Below the pieces are notes generated by a model, which ran no database searches, was not told the origin of the DNA, and worked only from the letters and a program-made list of their open reading frames with translations. 64,000 nucleotides of DNA from Gavia stellata (Eukaryota; Chordata; Aves; Gaviiformes; Gaviidae): positions 4,287,255 to 4,351,254 of the forward strand of contig NC_082606.1 in assembly GCF_030936135.1 (NCBI RefSeq), read 5' to 3'. The position numbers and the translations under genes were made by a program. Of the stretch, positions 1 through 12,500 are shown one piece after another (position 1 is the stretch's first letter; the number at the start of each line of letters is the position of its first letter).

Positions 1-3000
1 AAAGTATCTGATCTTACTACCTGCATATAACAGCAACGCTTTGGATTTTGTCCAAAGGTGCTGATTGTTCTCGATTTCCAGGTTGGATTGTTCATTTGAG
101 CATGAAAAGAAACGAGAGGAATGAACTTGGAGATTGCAAAACTGTTGTCTTTCACTTTTAGATCAAAAAGCTTTGGTGTAACTGATTAGAAGGGCAGTTT
201 AAATTAAATGTCTTCATCACCTGAGCCCAATCTCATTTAAGAAGTGAATGCAGAGTGTAATTCTGTCGTGTTACAGAAGTCCTTAGTATTCAAGATGATT
301 TAAATGGAAAAAAGGTATTGCCAAACACAGATTAAGGTGGCAGAAACAGAGCTCAAATTTATTGAATTCTTAAATATGTCGCAGTACAGTACTACATGTT
401 GTGTGATACATGATCTGCAGCACAAAAGGTGGCCTCTCTTTGTGAGAAATACAGATAGCTCTTTCATTCGTGGTGCTGAGAGAGTGGTGAGACGCTGGAA
501 TAAACTGCCCAGGGAAGTGGTGGAGTCACCTTCACTGGAGGTGTTCAAGGAATGTGTGGACAAGCATTGTGGGACATGGTTTAGTGGGCATGGTGGTGTT
601 TGTTGGTTGATGGTTGGACTTGATGATCTTACAGGTCTTTTCCAACCTTAGTGATTCTGTGAAATAGTGGCAGGAGGCAATGCAGCCTATTTAGTCAGAA
701 TCCGGCATCACTCATTCTCCAACTCAGTTGATACATGCTTGAGCACCAAACAAACATGCTGTATTATACTCCTCTATGCATCAGAGTAACAAACCACTCT
801 GATCATAATACTTTTGAAGTTGTTACTGAGAGGAAAAAAGTCTAGTAAGTACTACCAGTGCTCTGACACTGCAGCATGAAAAGAAGTCTTGCCAAAATAG
901 TGTCAGGCTTTCACCATTGTTCTAAGAGTAATTTTGAATTGTTCTTTTGGTATATTCTCCTATATAGAATGTTTCCAGGTTGGGAACTTCTTTATGCTCC
1001 TCAACGGTGATCATGAGGGACACAAAATTAATTTGCTTTTTTCTGATAGAACTACTTCATGCTGTTATTTTTCATATACAAAGTTGTCATTCCATATCAA
1101 ATGCATTAGAGCATTTTTATATAGTGCTCTCTGTACTGCGCACAGATCTTAGCATGCAGTGCCACTGAGTGGCGTAGTGGGAAGCTGGTAGGACAGTAGA
1201 TGCTGGGTGGCTAACACACCGGCACTACCTCAGGGTTCTCAAACCATCCACAGTGCCTGCAACAATGAAATCCTTTATGAGCTAGAAATGGCCACGTGCA
1301 CTGCGTGATCCTCCTCCTTTGCTTTCAGACACCACCAGGCTGTGAAGAACTTCACTGCAACTGTAATCTGCAATATCCCCAGAGGGCCAGAAGTTAAATG
1401 CTCTAACTCAAGTTTTAAACAATTAAGAGATCCTGTCCTGGGGGTACAAAGTACGTTAGCCCTATGATGTAGGAAGGGCTGTCAATCCAGACTTTCCTGT
1501 CTTCCTTGCAAGAACATCTCATAAAACTCCCAAATTTAGCGGAATGTTTCTAAACCCAGCTCTGAATTGATACCCAGTGTTTATTTGGACAGTTACTTCA
1601 TAGAAAACAGTTTTATAGGCAGGGAAGAGATCTGAGTCAAGTACCTACCTGCACGTACCTCTACATCAGGCAAGATGTCACAATAATGACTACTAGAAAA
1701 TAGTCTCCAATTGTATCATATATGTATGTCAGCATTAAGTATTAAATGAGGTGCATGGATGATATAATGTAGCTCATAAAATTTTAAGACATAAACTAGG
1801 ATACTTCTTTTATTCCCATGGTAGACTTGGAAAAAAAAAAGTCCAAAATCACAGCGTTAGATACAATAAAGGAAAGTCTTGCTAATGTAGAAACATAAAC
1901 TGGAGGATTCTCAATTTTAACATCATAAAAAGTTATTGAAATGAGGGAATCCATTCTGAACATATGTTATAAACATATCTTATTATAAGAGAGGGATTTT
2001 CTTTTCATTAATGGTCAAGGTCTTTAAAAAGATTTAACTTTGATATTGATCTTACTTCTCAAATGATCATTTTTGGTACTGGCTAATAAATAGTAGATTG
2101 ATTCTTTTAATTGAAGTTTTGCTGTGGATGTAATAGCACGTTTCTCAAACACTGTGTAATACGTATAAAAGATCATTTGTTGAAAACATTAATGAGTTGT
2201 AACCCTCTGTGAACCTTGTTTTGATAATTTTTATACCCTCATCCGTCATACAGTGAGAATCGGTGAGGGTGGCTTGAGACCTCCAACTGGAAGTCGCATT
2301 TTTCTTTTGCTGTGTTGCATCCATTGATAGCAATGGAGGTGAGAGCTCCTTTCTCCTGGATGAGTTAAAAAAAAAGTGTATGAGAGCTGAAAATAGGGCA
2401 TTGTCCCTTATTGTATGTACTGAGAATTCATAAAATGCAGCACGTCTGAATATCGAGCTATCTCTGTTTGCTGAGCAAAAGATGAAGCTGACCTTTGATA
2501 CTTAGGTTTGAAAATTGTGGCCATGATAATGCTTAGCTGTTTTTTGCTCACCATTAAGTGTAACAGTAGCCAGAATTGAAATCAGGGACGTTTTTGTTAA
2601 CCTGAAATAAAGCAAAATATTAAATAGACTTTATGCAGAATAACAGTGGTTTATATAGCCATATAAATCTGCCTTGCAATTTGCGTCCAATTCAGACGTC
2701 CAGTAGCAATGTTCAGGACGACAGCCTTGTTTTCCAGAGTTTATCATTGTAACTATGAGAGTTATAAGGCCTATTTTTGGCCCTTGAGTCCTGAATACAC
2801 ATATGGAACATGCTTGGCTTGTAAACACAAGACAGAAAACAATGAGCAGGCGTGGAATGCAAGGAGCATTAATAAAAATACGGCCATGCTGCCCAGGTCA
2901 GCCTTCCCTAAAAGCAGGAGTGAAGACTGAGTAAGAAAATATATGGCAAGTCCTTCATCAGCATAGCAAGGAACTTGCTTGTGTTCCTGTCTTTTCCTGT

Positions 3001-6000
3001 ACTGCCCAGTGCTCATCAAATCTATATCCCTTTTCTCCCTATAAGGCTCTGGAACTAAGATTCCTGTCCACGGACTTTAGTTGTTACTCTAAGGAGGACT
3101 ATTGTTAACGCCTTATTTCACTTTTGCCCATTAGTATGAATGAAGAAATCTATATTAACCGCAGAGTTAACACAAACAGCGGGAGGAAACTACCAGCAGC
3201 AGTGCAGTGTGAGGGTTAATCACTAGGGAAGAATGTTCTCCCAAAGAGGAGTACAGTGGGCTAGCAATAACCCAGACACAAGGAGGAAAGTGAGTTGTGC
3301 ATAAGGAGAATATTGCAAATAATAGTCCTGCAAATCATGTAGCTTCTTGGGACATCAACTTTTTCAAAATTTTGCTGTTTTCTTGATGTAAGAAATGTCT
3401 GCAAGCTCCCTTATTAATCTAGGAAAACAGAATGTCATAGCAGTACAGTAGCTAAATTGTTACTGTTATATGTTATCTCAAAACAGTAGTGGAATACATA
3501 TAAATCTGTGTCAACAGCTAATGAAGTTGTGGATTACAAGCTGCAGTGGCGGAAAGCTGCAGATATATAGGGTTTGATCCAGGAAAATAGTGACTGTCGT
3601 GTCACAGATAGGCAGGGAAGTGGGCTGGTCTGTTTTCAGTTTTATTACAGTAATTAAGATAATGTCTGTTTTGGCTGCTGGATGGCGAATCGGATGCAAG
3701 TCTGCCTGAACGCTGGTTGTGCTTCTCTAACTTCCAACGGACAGCAGATCCAGCAAGTACTGTAAACTACCTAAAACTTGTTCTTGAAATTACTAAAAGG
3801 TTTCAAATCATCTCTCTCACACAGTACTGTGATTCCTAGCTTGACAGTCTGAATTATAACAAGGTCTGACAGGTGCTAAATACTTCTTTATACTTCTTTT
3901 ATTATTATTTTGCCTCTTTATTTTGACATCTCTTTCTAAATAAAATAATTTAGAAGCAAAACGTACAGATGATAATTTTTAAATCCTAATAATAAAAAAC
4001 CCCCAGATTATATTCTAAGCCTTTTGAAAACTCATGTTTCCATTTGGCTGAATGTTTTTAATCAGGAGTATATATTTCAAATATACAAACATTACAATGT
4101 ATACCCGTAGAGAGGCTTGTCTGCTTGTTAGCCTAGTCAGTTTTTAAAACAATATATTTTCAGATATAAACAGTTTGCTCATATAGAAACTTGGAGAAAT
4201 TGTAGTTTTATACTTGTTCTGCGGAGTATGCTGTTTCTCATCAAGCTGTATTGAATTCCTGTTTTTAATAAATAGTGGTGTATTTTAAGCAATGAAGTAC
4301 CACTGTTTAGTATCTTTCTTTCCTGAGATGGATATATCCACATTTTTAAATTCTTAAACCTTTTTTGTAAGTCATAAACCCCGTACCAATTCCTGAGACT
4401 CCTTCATTGCAGGAGCTAAAAATCATAATGGCAGCCCGTAATGAAAATTCCCTGCATTTCATTAAACTTTTCTTTTTAAGACCCTGCAGGTTTTTTGACC
4501 GTAATAGAAATATTTGCCTGTTTTTCTGTGTTAAATACAGAGCCTTGGTAAAGTTTGAAAGCCTATCTGTTTTCCCAGCTACATAAGCCAATGTAAAAAA
4601 TCCTGTAAGTCTTGCTTCCCTTCAGTGATGAATGGAAGGGGTTTTGTCCATACCGACTATTTTACTTTGGCAGCTGTTAGAGACACGGAGACTAAGCTTC
4701 TTTAAATAGGAGAATTAAAAGGAGTTACATCCGTAGGAACCTCCTCTCTTAACATTAGTTACATAAAACCGCGGTTTTTTGTATGCCATAGTCATCCTCT
4801 GGTTTGATAGTTTTTCTGGCTTTTTACTTCAGTCTGTGTCCTCCTGACAGTTGGCACGGAATTTTCACGGGGCTTACCTTTGAGGTGGACTAAAAATCTG
4901 CTAAATGTATGAAATCCAGTCTTGTACAGCCTTGACCAAAATCACTCAAAGCAGCATACGCAAACGTTCGTGCTTTGTTTTCTAACGTCTCGTGTACCTT
5001 TTTTTTCTACTTTAAAGCCCACAACCAGTATGAATAACGTCTTTTACCTTTTTATTGTAAACATTTAGGCTTAAAGCGATTATAACTGACAGTTAAAACC
5101 AACAGGAGTCAGTGGCCTGTTCATATACACGTTAACTGTAATACAGGCAACATCAGAAATAAATGTTTCTAATAGTTCTTTCAATCCACCAAACCTAACA
5201 GACAGATTTTTTTTATTTGTTTTATTTTTTTTAACAGCTTTGTCCTATGGTATAACTTTAAAATTCCTGGTCTTTTCTGTGAAAAAAAAAAAATGTTGCG
5301 TTTTGACTTATTTTACAGTTGACTTTTTTATGTATATTTTGATTCATTCACTGCTCCAAAGCAGCACAAAATGGTAAAAGGATTTCATCCAGCAGTGTAA
5401 GCTTTTTCATATGGAATTGTTTAAAAATAATGATGGAGTGAGAGTTGAAAGCAAGCTAACTTTAACCTCTGGTAAAATTGGTCAATCTTCTCATCACATA
5501 TAGTCACCAAAAATTCTGTGAGGTATCATACGCAGTGATTAATTTGGGGTTATCATTTGACCATGAGTGGTTTCTTCTGTTTCGTACTGTTGAAAAAGCT
5601 AAGATTGAAATTAAGAAATACTAGTTGGCAAAAGGAGCTGTGCTGTCGTGTGATGCTGTGGAAATAAACGTTCTAGTTACTTGAGTGTAGTTAAGCGATG
5701 GTTAGCACGTTTTGGCTACTGCGTGCTGCAAAGTAAATAATTGGGCATCAGAAGCTATTTTAAAGTGAGGAATGCTGAGGAGCCCACAGACGCACAACGC
5801 AAAGTTGTAAAACTGGTGGTCCCAGGGCTGTTGGCTCGCCCTCCTTGTGCAGCCGTCTGGGTTCGTTCCTCGCTCGCAGCCAGGTTCCCGTGCCAACACG
5901 ACTTGAAGCTGTGCGGCGGGAAGCTGGAGGAAGACCCAGCTGGCGAGGGCAGGTGATGGTTCAGGAAGGGCCTCTGCTGACTCCGGTCAAACACACTCAC

Positions 6001-9000
6001 TTTTAAAGACCACAGAGCTTCAAAATGAAGATTTTGGGCACAGATTCCAGGCGTAGGAAAAGGAAAGTAATGCCATAAATTGTTGTGCAGCGTACCCCAC
6101 CCAAAACAGACTTAGAGCTCTACTATTTTTTCCACTGTTTTTATTCTTTATGGAGTGAATGTTAGAGTCGTTTTGAGTGTTGCAAACCACCAGCTGAATG
6201 TTTGTGGTTCTTCTTTTGCAGCAGGTAAGTGGCATGAAATCATAATTTTAATCACCTTTTAAATTTACTTGTCTTTCAAATGTTATTACATGTATTTTGA
6301 GAGACTCCTACGCTGGTGGCCTTCTGAAGCGCTGTCATGGCTGATTTTGTGGCACAGTTTCTTTAAGGATTGTTAGGAGTTCAGTTGGCTATCACAGTGT
6401 TAAACAACCCCCCCCCGTTTTTGGAACCTGTACAATAAACTCAGACACGTTTGTCTCCAGCTGAATCTCTACAAATGGCTGATGGCTAACTGGTGGAGTT
6501 GTAGTGGAGGTCTGGTGGTGACTGGTGGTACTGGAGTCACTTGTGTAACAACACAGGTACTGGAAAATAGGCACAGCTACGTTGCTTTTGTTCTTACTGT
6601 GTCTTACCTAAAGATCTGATTGCTTCTTTCAAAGATTGGTGAAGTAGTTATGCAGTCTCGTGTGTTTTTTGTACAGCACAGGTAGCGCTGAAATAGGACC
6701 GGGACGTTAATCCTTGAGGTGGAAGCAGAGGATGCTGTACTTCAAAGCTTTTTCAGTAGCATTGAACATTCACAGACTGTAAATAGAAATAACTTGGAAA
6801 GAAACGGTACCCATAAATGCTAATTTCAGATAAGATCATTCCTTACACGTGTGATCTAACTGATAAAAAGCAGAAGTGAGTCATCTGAGCAACTGCTTTC
6901 TAAACGTAAAGATGTGAGTGGGCAGTGGTGGAAGCAGATGGGTGCTAGTAGAGTAAGTTGTGTACAACCCACATACTGTCTTATTGTATTCACCTGGCCC
7001 CAGGGCTGCAAGAAGACCCTGCAAAGGCTGTGCAGAGATACTTCATAGCCTGAGTGCTAAAATAACCTTCCTAAGCCTCCCGAATCTCCCCTCCCTCACC
7101 TGCAGCATGTCAGCCTCCTCGCAGTAGCTGTGCACGCTCTGTCCCCCCCCAGCTGCTAAGCGGTCACTGCTCGGGGACACAACGGGAGTTCGCGGTAGCA
7201 GAAAGACCTGGTCATCAGCCTTGCCCTATGAAGCAAGCAGGTGGTGTTCGTGTTTGTAGTGCCCACTCATGCTACCTTACCGAAGGACTGTATCCACAAG
7301 ACAATGCATAGATACTAGCCTTCAAGATTGCTGTTATAACTGCAAAGATGGTGTTTCACGTAACTGTTGTTCCTTCTTCTCTTAAAATATTTAAGCTATA
7401 TTTGAAGTTAGCCCAGTACCAAGGCCTTCTTTGGGACATGGAGAATGCCGGTTCGTTACCCTGCTATATCTGTTTCTCTCTCTATCTCTTTGGTCCAAGG
7501 AAGCGATGGTGTGCTGTTACAAATAGAAATTCTCATTGATAGACACTGGTTTGGGGTGAGGTGGTGCTTTCTCACCTGCTTTTTTTGCTTTACTAGAAGT
7601 GAAAATGACAGAACAAGATGATGATGGCCAAAACTTTCAGTTGCTGATTCGCGGTTTAGTTGCTCTATTGAAGGAAGTGTCTGTATCTTAAAAAGCAGGA
7701 TCAGTCAGCCTACCTAGGATCTGTGTTGGAAACTTCACTGGAGCAGAGCAATCTGTGTAACAGAGTGGTGCAAGGTGCTTCTGATGCAGATGCTGAAAAG
7801 ATCATTTAGAGCCGTTCTAATGAAGGAAAAGCTCCTTACTGGTTCTGGTCAACAGGAATATTCTGAGCCTTCCGAGTGTCCAGTCTTTTCTGTATTCAAC
7901 TGAGGTCTTCAAAGTTACAGATTATTTTAGAAACTGGTTCTTGTTTCCACTGCTTTCCCATTTCCTTTGCTTTTAGTTGTTATAAAAGGGAGAGATACCC
8001 TCATCTCATTTGTACTTTTATAGCATTTTTTCATATCACCAATTTTCCTTCAGTTATTAAAAAAAAAAATTTACATATGGAATTAATCATTGTAGTCTCT
8101 TTTGAGATTGACACTTCTTTCTTTGTCTTCCCTTTTTTTTTTTTTTAAGATGGAACCATAGTAGATGAGGTAAAGGTCAGATTTTGATGTAGCATATTTT
8201 CAGTGTAACTGTTCACTGTATCTTAATATTTTAGTGTTTCCTTTGATTGCCAATATAGACTAAATGTATTTCCATAGTGAAGTTCAGGTGATGTCCTCGA
8301 TGGATTTAAATTAGAACTCAGAGTATATAAAACTTGTTGAATTATTTTCTGTGCTTTATTTTGTATTTGCCTGCCTTCTACACATTGTTTACCCTCCAGA
8401 GTAGTGACAATCTTAGTCTTCCGTAGTAGTGACTGTCCTGCATCGTCTTCTGGGTGATTATTAATGTGAAAAAACAGGAGCAGTACAAATCATGGAGGGA
8501 TTATGAAAGTTTGAACGTGAGAAGGGAAAGGGCATCCTGAGTTTTTTGCTTCTCTGTCCTTATATCCTAGATAGCCAAAAACCTTCCCCATTATTTTACA
8601 TGCATACCCAAAAGATACCAAAGAAACCTAGTTTCTGCTTGCACGAGCCGTGCTGGTTTGTCTCGAGCATTTCATACTTACTTGTTCTTTGCTACCATAC
8701 AGTTTCCCATAATAACATCTGACTGAAATAAGAAGTAGTGCGTTTTGTTAACTGCTCAACCACTTCATTCTTAAATTCCTGCAGAACTATTTGATTAAGA
8801 TCATCTGGTCCCAGTAACTTATTTTGCTACTTAGGTAGGCAGTTTGTTCCAGTGCCTGCAGCCCATCAGCGAGGCAGTGAGAGGCTCCAGGGAGTTCTCC
8901 CACCTCTGCTGGCTGCTGTTGCAAGAAAGAAGGATGGGTGAAGGCTACTGACCTGAGACAGCGCTTGCATGGAGCCCCTAAACTGCCCCCAGGCTTCCGA

Positions 9001-9320
9001 CTTTAAAGCTGTCGAATTTCTGCGTGGCCTCGTGCTGGTATCGTGAACCCGTTTGGGGAGCGAAGGCACCAGTATGTGCAGAAAGAGATTTAAAGATACA
9101 GCTACACCGCAATTAAAGAGTGCGTGAGACGGTGCCCAGATTATTGAAAGTGTTTTCTGGAAGTGTTGTGGTATTCTTGACACATTAGGCATCGGTTTTT
9201 TTCCTTTTTAGCAGTTTAGTGGGTTTCTAACACTTGGCTTATTAGAAGCACTGTGTCCTGGGCAAGTGTTCTCGCGGAGTGCTGGTCTTCTCCTCAGACG
9301 GCTTAATGTTTCTTTGGCAG
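1..9320 (+). other. SCAPER: SCAPER intron (left part cut by the window edge)
   Basis: No coding exon recognised. AT-rich intronic sequence with a CR1 tail near 465-665, a short C9 run at 6408-6416, a C8 run near 7143, a TGG-rich stretch at about 6490-6540 and a CpG-bearing patch at about 5800-5960. All open frames here are short and resemble nothing I know. Confidence 0.75.
465..665 (+). mobile_element. CR1 LINE 3' tail, 5'-truncated
   Basis: The stretch has the typical end of a chicken-repeat-1 retroposon in plus orientation: gtggtgagacgctgg, then ctgcccagggaagtggtgga, ctggaggtgttcaagg, ggttggacttgatgatctta, gtcttttccaacctta and a terminal attctgtga-like repeat. The 3' end near 661 is clear. 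The 5' limit is uncertain and may reach left to about 300. Only the untranslated tail remains, so it is dead. Confidence 0.85.
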
Positions 9321-9558
9321 ATCTTGGAACGTATTTGACAATACACGTCAGGACCCCACAGGACTAACAGCAGTTCTTCAGTCTACGGATCTGGTTGGAG
9401 TCCTGCATATGCTGTACTGTGTTCTTTTCCACGGGACAATTTCAGATCCAAACACAGCAAGTCCTAAGGACAGCTATGCAGCGAACACGATCCAGGTTGC
9501 CATTCAGAGTTTACGTTTCTTCAACAGTTTTGCTGTTCTCGATCTGCCTGCCTTTCAG
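9321..9558 (+). CDS. SCAPER: SCAPER coding exon (fifth from last)
   Basis: 238-bp exon following tttggcag and ending at gtaaaa. The first base closes a codon split with an upstream exon outside the window; 79 full codons follow, beginning SWNVFDNTRQDPTGL and ending DLPAFQ. It is the first SCAPER exon I can identify in the window. I saw no exon-like open segment with SCAPER similarity in 1-9320. Confidence 0.92.
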
Positions 9559-12500
9559 GTAAAAGATGTTTTAAAACTTTTGCTTCGTGTGAAAATGTTA
9601 ATTATTGCGTGTACTTTTGGACTAAGTTTTATCCTGAAGATCTTAGTTATTGAAGGAACTTTCATGACTGAATGTTTAGGGTTTTTTCGTGCTTAAAATT
9701 GCTAATTATTGTTATTTTAACTGTATAGCTCTGGCAAATGAATTTAAGCAAAAAATGAAAATTTGGATGACGCAAAATGCTGAATCCCATCCATTAGTTC
9801 TGCTATTCAAAAAACCCTCACTTTTAGCATAGTACTTTTTATATTTAATAAGCCCCAAAAATGCAAAAAAAATCTTGGTCAAAAGCATGTAATAACAGGG
9901 GTTTTTATAACAACAATTTACATATTTCAGTGCTTTAAGTGGCCACTTGCACTAAGATTGTACAACTGAAACTGCAAATCACTTGATACAATTTTTTCTA
10001 ATCCAAATAAAATTTTATTGACGAAAAATCGGAAATTGAACTTTTCAGATTTTGTATTCATGAAAAAACCCAAAAAGATCACATTTAGAGTCTTGAGAAG
10101 ATAAGTCTTTTCTTGCCTTCTTCTGTGAACAGATTTCTAGTGTAAAGGAATCATTTTGCCATACAAAGAAAATACAAATACTAGTGTATTTCTCAGCTAA
10201 ATTGGCAAAGCTGTTGTGTTGTTAATATAAAACACCTGTCAAAAAGCATTGCTTTGCAAAACACATTTAGCAGCATCAATCTTATACAATTCATCAGAAT
10301 AGGTTTCTGTTTCATTTAATATGTAATTTGTATATAAGTTGTACCACACACTCCATCTGAAATGCATTAAACTCAGCAAGAGCTTTGCATGAGTAAAGAA
10401 TTTAGTATAAGGTATAAGTCTCCTTCAGGTCGTGTTTCTTGACTTTGATTTTTAGTACATTTAGTATCTCTGCTAACAGCAACAAGCAATTTGCATCTGT
10501 ATAGATGCAGTTGCAGGATCCAGTCCAGTCAGGGTTTTTTTACAGGGCACAGAAACAGTGCATTTATTGGAGTTTCATGTAAAACAACTCTTACACACAC
10601 CATTAACTCCCATTTCTTTCTGTAAATGAAGGTGTATCGAAGTAGTTCTCTACTACAGCTTGTTCAGAGGCTCTTGGTTTGAGAGTGGATGTTTATTTGT
10701 TGCTGTAGATATTATAAGTATATACCAGAGAGTAGGGCTTGAACTGTGACGGTTATAGCATACGGGGGGGCTATGGCAAAGTGTGGTGGCTGAAGGGCTG
10801 GCTCCCTGATACCTCAAGAAAGCACTATTCGTTTCTAAAATGTAAGCTTCCGCTTACAGCGTCTGAATTTACCCCTCTGCCAACTCCCATTATAGCTGAG
10901 CATTTATAACAAACCATCAGCATTAATTCCCAAATCCCGTGATCTGCATTAGTTTGTTCTACATAAAATGGTGCAAGAGAGTAATTATTGCCTAAAGGGC
11001 GGTAGAAAACTAACCAGTGTGGGTTACTTCATTCAGCTCAGGGATGCAGGGCCCCGCTCAGGAAGCAGCCCCTTCGCTGTCCTGCGGAACTGTAGGCATA
11101 ATGTTGTTTGTGATGGACAGACACACTTGCGTGGTCTCAGCAGCTATCCCTTCCAATGTATTCATGTGTTTTGTTTCTGTAATGTTAAAAATCAGCGTAC
11201 ACCTGAGGCAGTTTACTGTCTATTCTGACCTTGCGGACTGTAGCAGACAGCAGAAGGAAAAGCGTAGTTTATGTACTGTATGATTATTATCTCTAAGGAA
11301 TAGTTTTATCACGTAATAGTAGGACTATAGAATAGGGTTTTTTGATTAACAGAAGCAGTCTGGCATTCTAGAGTTTGTATTAGCACAGATGGCTCATGGG
11401 TATATATTTCATTTAATTTGACAGTCTAAACAATTGAAAGATGGTAGTGAGAAACAACACAGGATCCTGAGCTGATACTAATTCTGGCTAAAAAGGAAGC
11501 ATAGTTTCCTTGAAAAATTAGTTTAACTTTGATACACAAACTCAGGTGCCCTTTGACCTGTTGTTATCAGGGAAGGTTAAACGCAGAGTGCTAGGTCACA
11601 GCGTGCGTGGACAGCGCTAATTAAATAAGGGTGGACCTAAGAACGTGGCATTTACATGATGTAAAGCGGTAAATGGTGGCTGTGCTGTGTGTTAAATTTT
11701 GAAAATATACTAACTTACCAGAACGCTTGAGATTCAGGATGGAACCACAGCTGAGTCCGTTTTAATTGTCAAGGATTCCACTTCTGCTGCGTAGATTTGG
11801 AGTATACTAAACGAAAACTGTGCTGCAGACTGGGATTTATGTATATGCACTTAACACAGGCTACGAGGTATAAAATCGGGAAAAGTCCCAAATGAAAGAG
11901 ATTTTCTCACAGGCCTGCATTACTGTTTCATTAGAGTTAGCAGACTGTCATGCTCATTCCTTGTGCTTTAGTTTTCCCCTTTGACCTTGTGTCGTTCTGT
12001 CTGTTTGACATGTTTATTAAATAGAGGCTGTAGGCTGCGCAGATAAAATCTAATTCTGAATCTCCACATTACAGCAATTTGCCTACTTTTAAAAAGCATC
12101 CCAAGAAGCTTTGCAGCTGAGTGTTCTCTCCTTTTGGATGTTTCTGACTTTTTTTTTAATGTTTGAAAAGTCATTATTTGTTATTAATCTTTGTATTCCA
12201 TTCAGAGCACAAGTTATTAATGAGAAATGCATTTTGCTTTTTTGCAGAAATGAAGATGGTTTGGTTTCTTTTGCTTATTACTAAGAAATATTATTAGCAT
12301 TAAGTTTTCCTGGAACATGTAATGTATGTCAAATGAAATGGTCAACCTAATGCTACACTGAATGTCAACTAAGTGGAATCCAATTTTTCCTGTGTCCCTT
12401 TAAAATTTGAATTTATTCTTATAGTCCAGTTGTAAAGGATAAGTTACTGAAAGAAGAGAGCTGATTCCGTCCTCCTCCAAAGTCATTGCAACAAAGAACA

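Noticed and set aside
8790-8875. CR1-like words (atcatctggtccca, gtttgttccagtgcctg)
   Set aside because: Only two short matches separated by unrelated sequence; no terminal repeat. Could be a very old CR1, but not supportable by eye.
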